Assembly (NCBI RefSeq): GCF_032118995.1
Contig: NC_092650.1
Coordinates: 20,894,501 to 20,958,500, forward strand
Reading direction: 5' to 3'
Length of the DNA: 64,000 nt
Origin: Asterias amurensis
Lineage: Eukaryota > Echinodermata > Asteroidea > Forcipulatida > Asteriidae
Part shown: positions 51,301 to 59,490 of the stretch, one piece after another
Position numbering within the stretch: position 1 is the first letter of the stretch
Layout: every line of letters starts with the position of its first letter
Program-made: the position numbers and the translations under genes
Notes under the pieces: model-generated
Databases searched by the model: none
What the model was told of the DNA's origin: nothing
The model's input: only the letters and a program-made list of their open reading frames with translations

Positions 51301-54300
51301 AACCTTTGAATCTGCTAACAATAGAGGTACTGTGTTTATCTTGGTGTATGTGTTAAATACAAAGTGTGTTTTGCTCCCTCTTTGGGGGGGGGGGGCTAGT
51401 ACTTTATGTCAACAGTTTTTCTCAATGGACCCATAGACAAACCAAAGAGTAAGGACAGAGATGACAAACAAAGAGTTATTATTAGAATGGTTGACAAATC
51501 ATTATCAGAAGTTTGCCGAGGAATAGATTTGTAGAAAATGATTAGAACAATTGGAAGTTCCGGCTCACCGTTACTGATGTTTCCCAGTCCGCCTGTTGGA
51601 CAGAACAAACACAAAACAAATGATAGTTTTTGAAAAATGAGTAAAACAAGTCACAAAATAATTTTCGCAAAAAAATACATTATAGATACACCAAGTGAGA
51701 AGACTGGTATTTGACAATGACCAATAGTGTCCAGGGTCTTTAACACATTTGGTTGCTAAGCTACAGCTATTTCCAATGAATTTTTGTTTCATCAAAAGAA
51801 TGTTTTCAAGATGTTTTCACCTCTGCTAGATCTCCGATAAGGTAATCTTTCATAAGTTCTCTTGCGTCTGCAGAATGTCCCACATCTTCAAAGGATTCTG
51901 TTGCTGAGACTCCTGTGTACGAAATTGATCAACAATTGATTAACTTGGTTCTTTGGAACAACACGGCAAATTCTTTTCAATAATAAAGAGTTCTGCACAG
52001 GTTTACCATCAGGGGTCCAAATTTCAACATGCCCACTAGCCTACAGCCGACTAGATTTACAGCCGGGCTACACAATTATCCAGTTTGGCGGGCTACATGT
52101 AGTGGAAAAATAATGCAAAAATCAACTGCACAAACAATAATGAACTCTGTTGATGGTATTGTAAAATGAATCACTTTTCGTGGCCAGTCTGTGCCTGTGA
52201 CTCGAGAGGTAATGTGTTTTGCAGGCTACCAAAATCTCATCAGGGCTACTAACAATTCCAATTACCATGAAAAAACACCATTATTTGGTTCCCTTGTTAG
52301 CAAAATTAGCATTCACCATTTACAGGAGAAATAAAAAAATGGAATGCCTACTGTGGGATTCCTTTAGAGGAACACGTTGCCTTGGATCGGTCGAGTTGGT
52401 CTTTGAAAAGCGTTTGTCACCGTTTATTATAAAATGCATTGGTTAGAAAGATATTTTAAAAGTAATATACAATGATCCTCACAAATGTGCCTCGAAAATG
52501 CGTGGTTTTACTTTTACTTCGTGAACTAACACTGTCGGCCATTTATGGGCATCAAAAATTTGGCCCACAGTGGTAGTCGACAAGGTTAGGAAAACCAAGC
52601 AATTTTGCGTGATACTTGTGTGGATCATTAGATGCTATTTTTTAAATATTTTTCTAATCATAATGCATTTTATAACAAATGGTTGCAAACGCTTTTCAAA
52701 GACCAACTCGACCAATCCAAGGCAACGTGTTCCTTTACGGACCGAGAGGTGAGCACGCCTTTACGTGTGCTTACTGTATAAAGCAGTGCTATGAAATAGA
52801 AATCGCGCAGCAAGCACATTGGCTGTTTAAGCAGCGCTATGAAATTGAGCCCTGTTATCAAACAAGTACATGCAGTTTGATTTCAAGCAATGGGTTTGTA
52901 TATTATACTATTTGTACTTCTTTTGTTTTCCCTTTTGATTTACTCTTCTAAGTCTAGGGCCCACTCTATTGAAATCTCCTCAATTTGAATACATTATAGA
53001 TTTGTTTTAAACCTTGCTGGTACCCTTCTATTTAGATCAACATCCTTTTTTTATTTTACTTGCCATGCTTTGATAATGTATGCTGTACACGATAATGCTG
53101 TCTCATTCTCGTTTTCATGAACATGTCAATGCGATCCGGCGCCTCATGTACAAATAAATGTTTAAATTTTTCTGTGCTATGAAAATGGCTATTGATAACC
53201 AGCAATGAGATCATAACCATTAGGCTGGTTTCAAGCGACCAAGGTTGTTTAACTATTGCGACTAGTCAGAGTTTGGGCTAACTTAGGTGGTGTCCGAAAT
53301 GGCGACAGGTACCGCTAGATCAGCGCGTTGAAGAATAGGCAGACGCCCGCAATTTAGCCGTAACTGAAGTAACCGTTTTTTACGCGGCCTAAGTCGTAAT
53401 ATTACTATCGTTAACTATATTTATAGTTAACGATAGTTCACGGTCATTGTGTCACTAGATAAAATTTATTCAGAATTGACTATTTGATCAGAACGAAACT
53501 TGCCTCCTTGTTCAAGAAGTACTTCTTCACCACCAGGATGCTGAAAGGGAAGAAAAGAAGACAATAAATAATAAAATAAGCTACTTTGCACAAAAGCATC
53601 ATTGGAATTAGACAGGTAACTACAGCAAAGTCCTAGAAAAGACATCATTATACATGTAATAATAGGTTTGATCCAGTGAGTTAAATAGCGCTTGGCGTGT
53701 AAACTCCCAGCCAGTGGTCTGGGCCCAATTTCATAGAGCTGCTGAGCACACAAATTTGCTTAGCATGAAAATTTTGCCTTGATAAATTAACAAGGTTACC
53801 AACCAAATTTCTACATGATTTTCGGGACAAGCAAACAACAGCTGAAAATACCAAAAAACAAGCAATAAGCAACAAATGGAAATTTGTTTGGTTAATATAA
53901 TCTTTGACTTGACTTTGAGTGTAAAAATGTACTCTCTACAACTACAAGACTCTACTCCCTCTCCTCTACGAACGATAAAAATAAATTGAATTATATTTAT
54001 AAATAACTACATTAATTACAAATAGCGTACTGACTCCTCCATGCGGCATGTCCGGAGTATGAATATTTCATAATAAAGAAGGTTCTAATACTCAACGTTA
54101 AAAAAAAATCGAACTTTTTCGAACTTTTTTTGACCCACCCACATCTACCATGAGTGACCATGATCTACAAAAAGCACAGGAACATCATTGCTTGCGAAAA
54201 TTGTAAATGGAAATTGAGGAGGGTTAAATGATGATTATCGCAACTATCTAAAAAACGATGAGTTGATGGAAATGGTCCAGCCAAGAAAGTTGCTCTACTA

Positions 54301-54528
54301 CCAGTACTACTGCACTAGACTTTCTACAGACATTCATGACACTGAAAGAACAAAACTTAAAACTCCGATCCCAAATACAATGGGGCCGGGTGGGAGGAGT
54401 CCAAGTGTACTCACATCATCCAAGAATTTCGTAATGTCGTAAACTTTGTTGTGAATTACAATCCATATATCCTGGCTAGTTTTGTGGTCCTTGATTTCTT
54501 TTAACGTATATGTCTTTGTCTCCGACAT
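39295..54528 (-). CDS. CYB5: Cytochrome b5, tail-anchored (six coding exons, complete)
   Basis: A small haem protein that passes electrons from cytochrome b5 reductase (or P450 reductase) to desaturases, hydroxylases and some P450s, anchored in the ER or outer mitochondrial membrane by its C-terminus. Six exons on the - strand join in frame to 130 residues: 54415-54528, 53504-53540, 51821-51912, 51569-51592, 50619-50662, 39295-39376. It starts [20 protein letters not shown]. The two haem ligands are His39 in HPGGEEVL and His63 in [13 protein letters not shown], both in the standard sequence context. A Ser/Gly linker leads to a single membrane segment at about 108-126 ([19 protein letters not shown]) and a 4-residue tail, as in CYB5A/CYB5B (about 134-150 residues). 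Whether it is the ER or outer-membrane paralogue cannot be told; echinoderms may have one pro-orthologue. Oddities are a GC-AG intron after exon 2, a 24-nt exon 4, and an 11.2-kb last intron full of repeats. The TAT gene lies upstream, divergently. Confidence 0.95.
39380..39780. other. b5 intron 5: AT-rich sequence with a retroelement-like end
   Basis: GCCTCTGAAGAAGGTCCAGT then TTGGATCGAAAGCTAAA at 39688-39725 can form a stem around CTGAAGA...GAAA, a motif often seen at ends of Penelope-like or other retroelements. No coding part is attached. Confidence 0.35.
39786..40035 (-). repeat. tRNA-derived SINE
   Basis: On the - strand, an A-box-like CCGAGCACTTAAGAGCACTG, then GATCAGCAGACTGTGGGTTC with B box GGGTTCGAATCCCC. 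The body with TCCTTCGGATGGGACTAATA matches the SINE at 61109. Confidence 0.75.
40850..40951 (+). repeat. TTAA-MITE family C, left part of a split copy
   Basis: GGGTTCGGGTATCTTTTTGT to GAAAGCTTCGCTTAA, interrupted by family B at 40952. The other part resumes at 41334. Confidence 0.85.
40952..41333. mobile_element. TTAA-MITE family B, complete, inserted into family C
   Basis: Ends AGGAACACGTTGCCTTGGA and TCCAAGGCAACGTGTTCCT are perfect inverted repeats and the whole 382 bp folds on itself around GTCAAAATTTTGAC. TTAA flanks both sides at 40948-40951 and 41334-41337, and family C continues on either side, so this is a proven insertion with a TTAA duplication. Confidence 0.93.
41334..41395 (+). 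repeat. TTAA-MITE family C, right part of the split copy
   Basis: Resumes with TTAAAATATTACTTGCTAAG and runs through ATGAGTAAAACAATGTCA before ending; the second arm of C is absent. Confidence 0.82.
41400..41815. other. b5 intron 5, no recognised feature
   Basis: AT-rich, no supported gene or repeat family. Confidence 0.4.
41819..42127 (-). repeat. TTAA-MITE family A copy 25
   Basis: Left TTAA at 41815-41818. The core TTTGAGGTCTCGAAATCAAG is present, with about 60 bp of the right arm missing. Confidence 0.87.
42130..42640. other. b5 intron 5, A-rich stretch
   Basis: AAACAAA-rich low-complexity DNA, no supported feature. Confidence 0.4.
42645..42795. mobile_element. MITE family H copy 3
   Basis: GCGAATGCAAAACAAATCTT at the left mirrors AAAAATTGCATTCGCATGAA at the right. 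Its end runs into the 60-bp satellite with a shared ACTTTATACCAGC-like segment. Confidence 0.72.
42796..43577. repeat. 60-bp satellite array, about 13 units
   Basis: Each 60-bp unit consists of two related halves, ACATTATCTATTTCTAAGAC AAAG and ACATTATCTAAGTCTAAGAC AAG, plus ACTTTATACCAAC. Units differ mainly at two positions (CATTA/CGTTA and TTATC/TTGTC). The first and last units are diverged, as usual at array edges. Two reading frames stay open throughout because 60 is a multiple of 3; this is not coding. Confidence 0.95.
43578..44565. other. b5 intron 5, A-rich low complexity
   Basis: A run of about 22 A bases at 43794 and several AAAAGAAA stretches. ORFs here are Phe-rich artefacts of A/T runs. 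Confidence 0.45.
44570..44931 (-). repeat. TTAA-MITE family A copy 26, complete, TTCAGCTGAAGCC core
   Basis: TTAA at 44566-44569 and 44932-44935. The core is AATAAAGACTTCAGCTGAAG. Confidence 0.89.
44964..45299 (+). repeat. TTAA-MITE family D copy 2
   Basis: TTAA at 44960-44963 and 45300-45303; ends AGCCATTATACACTTACGG and AAAGTGTCCAATGGCT. It lies 28 bp after family A copy 26. Confidence 0.87.
45305..45750. other. b5 intron 5, no recognised feature
   Basis: No supported gene or repeat family. Confidence 0.4.
45758..46094 (-). repeat. TTAA-MITE family A copy 27, complete
   Basis: TTAA at 45754-45757 and 46095-46098. About 40 bp are missing from the left arm. Confidence 0.89.
46099..46453 (+). 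repeat. TTAA-MITE family C, complete
   Basis: Shares its left TTAA (46095-46098) with family A copy 27 and has TTAA at 46454. Ends GGGTCTGGGTACTTTTTGTA and AAAAAGTTCCTGAATCC. Confidence 0.88.
46592..46685 (+). repeat. MITE family E fragment
   Basis: TTTTTCACAAAACGCTAAGA and TAAGGATTTATCCTAAGGTT, ending AGTTTGGTGAAACCGACGGC. Confidence 0.55.
46690..46796 (+). repeat. 56-bp direct duplication
   Basis: Two adjacent copies of GGTTTGTTTTTTGTTCTATG then CCACGTATCTTTAGATGGAA and AGTATACATG, differing at a few sites. Confidence 0.8.
46800..48960. other. b5 intron 5, no recognised feature
   Basis: Low-complexity A and T runs near 47080, 47220 and 47370. The 116- and 98-codon ORFs here overlap such runs and show no domain. 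Confidence 0.4.
48964..49303 (+). repeat. TTAA-MITE family C, complete
   Basis: TTAA at 48960-48963 and about 49303-49306. Almost the same sequence as the copy at 17819, with part of the central palindrome lost. Confidence 0.87.
49310..49445 (-). repeat. SINE tail fragment with a palindromic junction
   Basis: GGGGCTGAAACACAGTTACC is the reverse of the tail seen at 1835 and 35710. It is preceded by a perfect 18-bp-arm palindrome: GATTTGGGCTATCGACCC at 49311 and GGGTCGATAGCCCAAATC after an ATTT spacer. Confidence 0.6.
49446..50260. other. b5 intron 5, no recognised feature
   Basis: No supported gene or repeat family. Confidence 0.4.
50262..50318. repeat. MITE family E fragment
   Basis: CTCAAGTTAGGACAAGTTAC then TCGTCCTAACTTAGGACTAG is the family E inner palindrome. 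Confidence 0.55.
50335..50475 (-). repeat. Dispersed repeat G
   Basis: CATGCCCCCTGGTGCCCTTG and GGTGCCCCTTGTCCTTTTTT, ending TCAGGCCTTTGATACACTG, are the reverse complement of repeat G blocks. Confidence 0.5.
50619..50662 (-). CDS. CYB5: Cytochrome b5 exon 5 (linker)
   Basis: Acceptor AATTGCAG, donor GGAAG|GTTGGT. 44 nt encode [14 protein letters not shown] and two bases of Ser104. The phase fits both neighbours. The donor is non-ideal, and an alternative acceptor 11 nt further in would break the frame. Confidence 0.82.
50670..51560. other. b5 intron 4, no recognised feature
   Basis: A G run of 9 occurs near 51386. No repeat family recognised. Confidence 0.4.
51569..51592 (-). CDS. CYB5: Cytochrome b5 exon 4, 24-nt microexon
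   Basis: Acceptor TGTCCAACAG with a good pyrimidine tract, donor ACG|GTGAGC. It encodes ADWETSVT in phase 0, keeping frame whether included or skipped. With it, the linker to the membrane segment is about the vertebrate length. Confidence 0.82.
51620..51678 (+). repeat. TTAA-MITE family C fragment
   Basis: GATAGTTTTTGAAAAATGAG then TAAAACAAGTCACAAAATAA. It directly precedes a family A fragment. Confidence 0.6.
51680..51739 (-). repeat. TTAA-MITE family A copy 28, end fragment
   Basis: GATACACCAAGTGAGAAGAC through CCAATAGTGTCCAGGGTC, followed by TTAA. It lies in the 228-bp b5 intron 3. Confidence 0.75.
51821..51912 (-). CDS. CYB5: Cytochrome b5 exon 3 (second haem ligand)
   Basis: Acceptor GTACACAG ending at 51913, donor GAG|GTGAAA at 51820. 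The split codon G|GA gives Gly51; the exon reads [19 protein letters not shown] then [11 protein letters not shown]. Phase 0 at its end. Confidence 0.94.
52368..52734. mobile_element. TTAA-MITE family B, second complete copy
   Basis: Ends AGGAACACGTTGCCTTGGA and CCAAGGCAACGTGTTCCT; flanks TTAG and TTAC are decayed TTAA. More diverged arms than the copy at 40952, so probably older. Confidence 0.88.
52776..52856. repeat. MITE family F fragment, duplicated end
   Basis: AAGCAGTGCTATGAAATAGA and AAGCAGCGCTATGAAATTGA repeat the family F terminal block twice. Confidence 0.5.
52860..53500. other. b5 intron 2, no recognised feature
   Basis: A short palindrome TAACTATATTTATAGTTA with outward CGTTAACG-like sequence is at 53411-53430. 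Otherwise nothing supported. Confidence 0.4.
53504..53540 (-). CDS. CYB5: Cytochrome b5 exon 2 (HPGG haem ligand), GC donor
   Basis: Acceptor CCCTTTCAG before CAT CCT GGT GGT; 37 nt encode [12 protein letters not shown] plus one base. The donor is GAG|GCAAGT. Using the next GT, 4 bases later, shifts the frame and produces a stop in the following exon, so GC is the supported donor. Confidence 0.9.
53720..53885. mobile_element. MITE family F, right end lost
   Basis: GGGCCCAATTTCATAGAGCT, GCTGAGCACACAAATTTGCT and TAGCATGAAAATTTTGCC match the left arm of the copy at 28350; the mirrored right end is missing. It lies in b5 intron 1. Confidence 0.68.
53890..54410. other. b5 intron 1, no recognised feature
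   Basis: No supported gene or repeat family. Confidence 0.4.
54415..54528 (-). CDS. CYB5: Cytochrome b5 exon 1
   Basis: ATG at 54528-54526; 38 codons ending [11 protein letters not shown]; donor GATGAT|GTGAGT. Phase 0. The exon ends directly before the HPGG haem motif. Confidence 0.95.
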
Positions 54529-54900
54529 GATTTGTTGTGTGAATGCTCTTCCCTTTGCAGCAAAAGTTTACTTATATTTAGAAGATTGTTCAGCCGCCCC
54601 TCAGCTGCATGAAGTGGTCCGTATTTCGCCCCGATCAATTTGTCTCTGTGATCATCATCGATACATCATCAGTGGTCGTCGGCGGTTGTTTATGTGGTTG
54701 TATGTGTGTACATTTTAACGGGTACCACTTTCATCTGGCTTCCTTTTCCTCTCACCCTTACACTGCGTAGATTCGTACCACGTAAAATGAATGGTATCAG
54801 GAGATTCGACTATTTTGCATTACGGGTACCCGTGTTGGACGAATGACGTAATAACACAGAGAGAGGGGGGCGCTGTTACACTTTAGCGGCAGCATGCAAC
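54529..54900 (-). promoter_or_regulatory. CYB5: Cytochrome b5 5' leader and promoter region
   Basis: The sequence upstream of the b5 ATG on the - strand. The transcription start cannot be placed; no canonical TATA box was seen at a sensible distance. The stretch is less AT-rich than the introns. Confidence 0.35.
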
Positions 54901-56300
54901 ACGTGGGGGTAAACTTGGTTTGTTTACCTTGCGCCTGGGTCTAATGTAACAGGGTTTCGATGTATTTTTTATAAGTTAAAATTAATGTTCTCTCCTGATT
55001 ATCGGAACGGGTATTTATTTAAATGTTTTGTTCAAAGCTCTCTTTTAATCGAATGATGTCTGCCGTTAGAATAAGTGTTACTAGAAGGAGTGTTATGATC
55101 TGTCGAGTGCACTGTTAGTGATTCAGCATTACCTTAAAGATGGATGTCAGATTTTTGGCAAATTTTACCTCAACAATTTTGATTTAAAATTCAATAGGTA
55201 TTTTGATGGGGGTCAAGAAAGTTACAGGCTTTCATTTCAGCCATTGCTCGAAAAAGTCGGCCAATTATTAGTAGCAGTGAAATAAAGTGCTCAAAATTAG
55301 TTTTTGGCGGGATCCCGACAATATATCACGTGACCAATTCTTATGTGTTTTATAAGAAACGTTTTAAATTTTTGTCATTGTTCCTGACCATTAAAAGTAA
55401 AAGTTAACCTTTTTTTCGTTAGAGCGGGTGATACTCTTTGAAATACCATTCACTCAAAAAATTTTTTTTTAATGTTTGGGGTCAAAAATCTGACACAGCA
55501 TCTGTAACATAACTCTGTTGTTTTTTTTGTTTTTTTTAAAGGTTTTTTTTACAACACTGGGGTCCCGACGGAGCAAAATATTGCTTTGCTTTTGTTTTTC
55601 TCCAAGCCCGAGTTGTATTAATTGGATGGCTTAGGCCTACTGAAAAACGATAATAGTTTGGATCCCAAAGTTTTGCATTGGGGATAATACACTTTGATTT
55701 GATATAGCGCACTCTATTGGCGGCCGGCATCCGTTGATGGGTAGATCACAAAAACAGGGACGTCTTGCACCAATGATCTGGAGCGGTTATTACGAAGGAA
55801 GACGTGAAATACACAGTCTGAGAAACGTTTCATAGCAAAACGCTTCCCAGGTGCAAATGTTTTTGTCCCCCTCTTCAAACCACATTGATTTGTTTCTCGT
55901 AATGTTATACCGTACAGTCTTACAAATAAGTTTTTGTGGTCATCCATTTTGGAGTAGTTACTGAACGGGGGTATAATGCGCTTTCCTTTAAAGTGCATGA
56001 AACATGACTTTTGCCGTCGCCTTAACTTTTTATGACTTCTCGAATTTTGACCAAAAGGACTTGGACTGGTCGAGGTCGACACTGCTGCGTCGGTTTTGGA
56101 CTGAAGAATTCAAGGATTTAAATAAAAGTCGGACTAAAGAGAAATATATTGTATATACAATTTTTGTTGTGCTAGTGAATCGGGAAAACATAAGCTCTTA
56201 GAAATTGTTCAAAACTATTTGCTAAAATCGAATTTATATTATTTATAATGTATTTTAGTGTTTACAAAAGTGTAGAATGAAATGTGTTTATATACGCATA
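54901..56300. other. Divergent intergenic region between b5 and TAT
   Basis: T runs near 55510-55545. The 122-codon reverse ORF ending at 55714 is Arg/Lys/Phe-rich without a recognisable domain and is not called. Confidence 0.4.
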
Positions 56301-56310
56301 AATACACACA

Positions 56311-56424
56311 ATGTTATTTGCAATACCCTTCCACCAAAATGCTGTAATGCTGAAAAACCAGATTCAGATGTTATTTGCAATACCCTTCCACCAAAATGCT
56401 GTAATGCTGAAAAACCAGATTCAG
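56311..56424 (+). repeat. Perfect 57-bp tandem duplication
   Basis: ATGTTATTTGCAATACCCTT and the following 37 bases occur at 56311 and, without a difference, at 56368. Identity suggests a very recent event. Confidence 0.93.
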
Positions 56425-56759
56425 AAATACTTAAGATATATTTTAATTTTTATTGCCCAAAATATAATATCTTGCCTTTATCTCGATCTTGAAAATAAAA
56501 TAAGTTCCAGCTCAAACAAACTGGAGCAACACCTCAATGCGAGATTGAAATGGGGGGATCGATTTTCGTGTGCTTTGGGAGCAGGAGATAAACATAAGGA
56601 CTAGACCACATGTGAATAGACAATACTGAACAATATCGAATACTATTTTTGATTAATCTGCTGAATCAATAATGCTGTATTAGGTTAGTCACAAGTGTGG
56701 TTTTGTTTCCCATGGAAAAAACCAACACGGTCAACTGAATTTTCCGTGTACCATTTGGA

Positions 56760-57023
56760 GCGATAACTCACGCCCACATTTCAACCAATGAAACTGCGCT
56801 GTTTGGCCACACCTCCAGACGGATCTGACGTCATTCGGTGACACGTGATGGTAGTGAGAGTAAAACGATCGGCATGCAGTGTGTGTGGGACGTGTGTAGA
56901 TCAAACGATTTTATGTGCGTAGTCATAAAAAACACACGACGAAATTGCCTTGTGTCCTAAACATTTTCATGTGAGAAATAATTGCTCGGCATTCGTCAAA
57001 CAACTGTACTGGATTAGCGAAAG
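56760..57023 (+). promoter_or_regulatory. TAT: Likely TAT promoter and 5' untranslated exon
   Basis: A compact set of sites occurs upstream of a good donor: CCAAT at 56785-56789, a perfect CRE octamer TGACGTCA at 56826-56833, and an E-box CACGTG at 56842-56847. The donor AAAG|GTAAGAT at 57024 could end a non-coding exon joined to the acceptor at 59315. The exon start is unknown. Function of the sites is inference from motif and position. Confidence 0.45.
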
Positions 57024-57505
57024 GTAAGATCTTATTTAATATAAAGACTGATAATGAATTGAGGGATAGTGGTGGGATCGAGATTAAAATATGAACCCGT
57101 TCTACTTACAAAATACAACAAACAAGCACCGCATGTCCTCCACGAAACAAGTATAAACTATAATATTATTGTGACAACGTTTCTCCATTGATTGTGATGT
57201 GAACGTGTGAACAGTGTCACATCTAAAAATTGTGACACTGTTTGAATTTGTTCCCGGCATTTTGCCACGCACTAACTGCGGATTGGGATCGATCATTTAA
57301 CTGAGCTGAATTACACACATGACTACCGTTAATAGTAGAATAGAAAGGAAGGTTACGTAAGAAGTCTTTAAAAATCGATTTTCTGTTTATAACTGTGGTA
57401 CCATAGAGTTACTGTCCTTACTCTATGGTGGTAGTGTGTCAGGTTGGTTCATTTTGGTTGAAAACCAAACATAGAGCAAGGACCAGACAGCCAGTAGGCC
57501 TATGT
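57024..57505. other. TAT intron 1, left part
   Basis: An inverted pair CATAGAGTTACTGTCC / TTACTCTATGG lies near 57402-57428. No other feature. Confidence 0.4.
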
Positions 57506-57509
57506 TTAA

Positions 57510-57895
57510 AGGCACTGGACACTATTGGTAATTGGTACTCAAAATAATTATCATCATAAAACTTTTCTTGATTACGAATAATAAGGGGAGAGGTTGATGG
57601 TATAAAACAATGTGTGAAGCAGCTCCCTCTGAAGTGACGTAGTTTTCGCGAAAGAAGTAATTTTCCACGAATTTGATTTAGAGACCTCAAGTTTAGAATT
57701 TGAGGTCTCGAAATCAAGCATCAGAAAGCACACAACTTTGTGTGACAAGGGTGTTTTATCTTTCATTACTGTCTCGCAACTTCGACAACCGATTAAGCTC
57801 AAATTTTCACAGGTTTGTTATTTTATGCATATAATGTTGAGATACACCAAGTGAGAAGACTAGTCTTTGACAATTACCAATAGTGTCCAGTGCCT
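57510..57895 (-). repeat. TTAA-MITE family A copy 29, complete
   Basis: TTAA at 57506-57509 and 57896-57899. Core CTCAAGTTTAGAATTTGAGG then TCTCGAAATCAAG is well preserved. Confidence 0.92.
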
Positions 57896-57899
57896 TTAA

Positions 57900-58289
57900 A
57901 GGCACTACATTGTACTACAGGTAATATATTGTCAATCAAATAACACTCAGTATTTTCATTGTGTATCTCAACATATTCACAAAATATAATAACCATAACC
58001 TGTGAAAATTTCAACTCATTTGGTCGTCAAAGTTGCAAGATAAATGGAAGAAAAAACAGCCATCTTGTCAGCACAAAGTTTTTTCTCAAACACTGCTAAC
58101 TTTTAGTTATGATATCGTAACCCTCCTGCCGACGGCGGAGGGTTACGTTATCGCAACTATGCTTACTTCAGAGAGAGCCGTTTCTCACAAAGTTTTACTA
58201 TCAAAGACAACAGCTCACCATTGCTCATTACCAAGGAAGCTTTTATGCTAACAATTATTTTGAATAATTACCAATAGTGTCCGGTGCCT
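57900..58289 (+). repeat. TTAA-MITE family A copy 30, alternative core
   Basis: Shares TTAA 57896-57899 with copy 29 and has TTAA at 58290. The left end is rearranged (AGGCACTACATTGTACTAC). The core is a different palindrome, GTAACCCTCCTGCC / GCGGAGGGTTAC at 58120-58147. Confidence 0.82.
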
Positions 58290-58443
58290 TTAAAAATAGC
58301 CATTGTGAACAGTCCTCAAGGTCAAGCCAAAGAGAAAACAGATAAGATTAACAAAAGTACAACCATGTACAAAACTACAACCTACATTACCTATTATAGT
58401 GAGTAATAGAGGATAGTACCTGAGCAATAACTGTTCCAACATT

Positions 58444-58676
58444 GGGTGCGTTTGATTAGCTTTCCCGGGTCGCCCCCGTGGTGCTCATTCGGGTGAGCCC
58501 CTGGCAAGAGCTAATCGAACGATCACTCACCCTCTCGTGGTTACATCATGCACCTCAGGCCACCCCCATGTGACACGAGGCGCTGACCCGGGTGAACCCC
58601 TGGAATGAGGCCAAAGCTATTTGAACGTACCGGGGGCAGACCAGGGTCGACCCGGGGAAGCTATTCGAATGCGCCC
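58444..58676. mobile_element. GC-rich inverted-repeat MITE
   Basis: Left end GGGTGCGTTTGATTAGCTTT then CCCGGGTCG, right end CGACCCGGGG then AAGCTATTCGAATGCGCCC: about 29 bp of inverted repeat with a few mismatches. The interior is rich in GACCCGGG/CCCGGGT. One copy in the window, no ORF. Confidence 0.75.
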
Positions 58677-58679
58677 ATT

Positions 58680-59315
58680 AATTAGCAATGTCAGTTAAAC
58701 AATGTCAGTTATTTGGTGACATTTTAATATGGTATTGATAATCGATAATTGCAACCCTCCATCCTCCCATCATCTTATTATTTAAGCGTTGTCAGTGCAT
58801 TGTGTTGTTGGCCACAAATGTAAATTAGAACCAAAGTACATCCCACACTTTTATATTTAAGATAACTTATTAAGTAGGATTTGAATCTTTGCATGGTGGA
58901 ATTACGTTATATTAAGGTTTGGGGTAACATTATGTAATGATAATCTCTAAAAGAGGTGGGGTGGCTCTGCAAAGAACCGTTGGTTTCAACTCGACATTTC
59001 GATAAGTCTGCTCTGATCTTCTTCTGGAGAAAGACCATTTAATTTTTTTTTTAATAACTTGCAGGACGATTGCACACCCTGCACACTTTGGTCGTGCGGA
59101 CACCGGCTGGATTTGTTTTGAAAATTGATGCAAGCCCAGCGCAAAACGGTGAATAATCCATTTGAATGAGAATGAATTTATATTCAAGTTTAAATTTCAG
59201 GACGTTCTGTGAGAATAAGCTCCTGAAACTGTCCGCAAAACACTTTTACTATTCAATCCCTCTAAAAAAAGTTGCGAAACTATTGTAAATTTTATTTTGT
59301 AATTTTCTTTTGTAG
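58680..59315. other. TAT intron 1, right part
   Basis: No supported feature apart from the acceptor TTTTCTTTTGTAG ending at 59315. Confidence 0.4.
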
Positions 59316-59342
59316 AATTTATAAAGTCTGTACCCAGCAAAG

Positions 59343-59490
59343 ATGACTGAATCTCAGAATGGCAAGAGATCGAAATGGACAGTTTCTGGCTCGGACATGG
59401 CGATGAGGACGCACAACCCGATCCGAGCTATTGTAGATGGCCTAAAGCTGGAACCAAACCCAGACAAGGAATTCATCGCGCTGTCTCTTG
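59343..59490 (+). CDS. TAT: TAT coding exon 1
   Basis: The exon itself starts at 59316 after TTTTGTAG; ATG at 59343; donor TTG|GTAAGT at 59491, phase 1. It encodes the N-terminal arm including NPIRAIVDGLKLEPNP. Confidence 0.93.
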
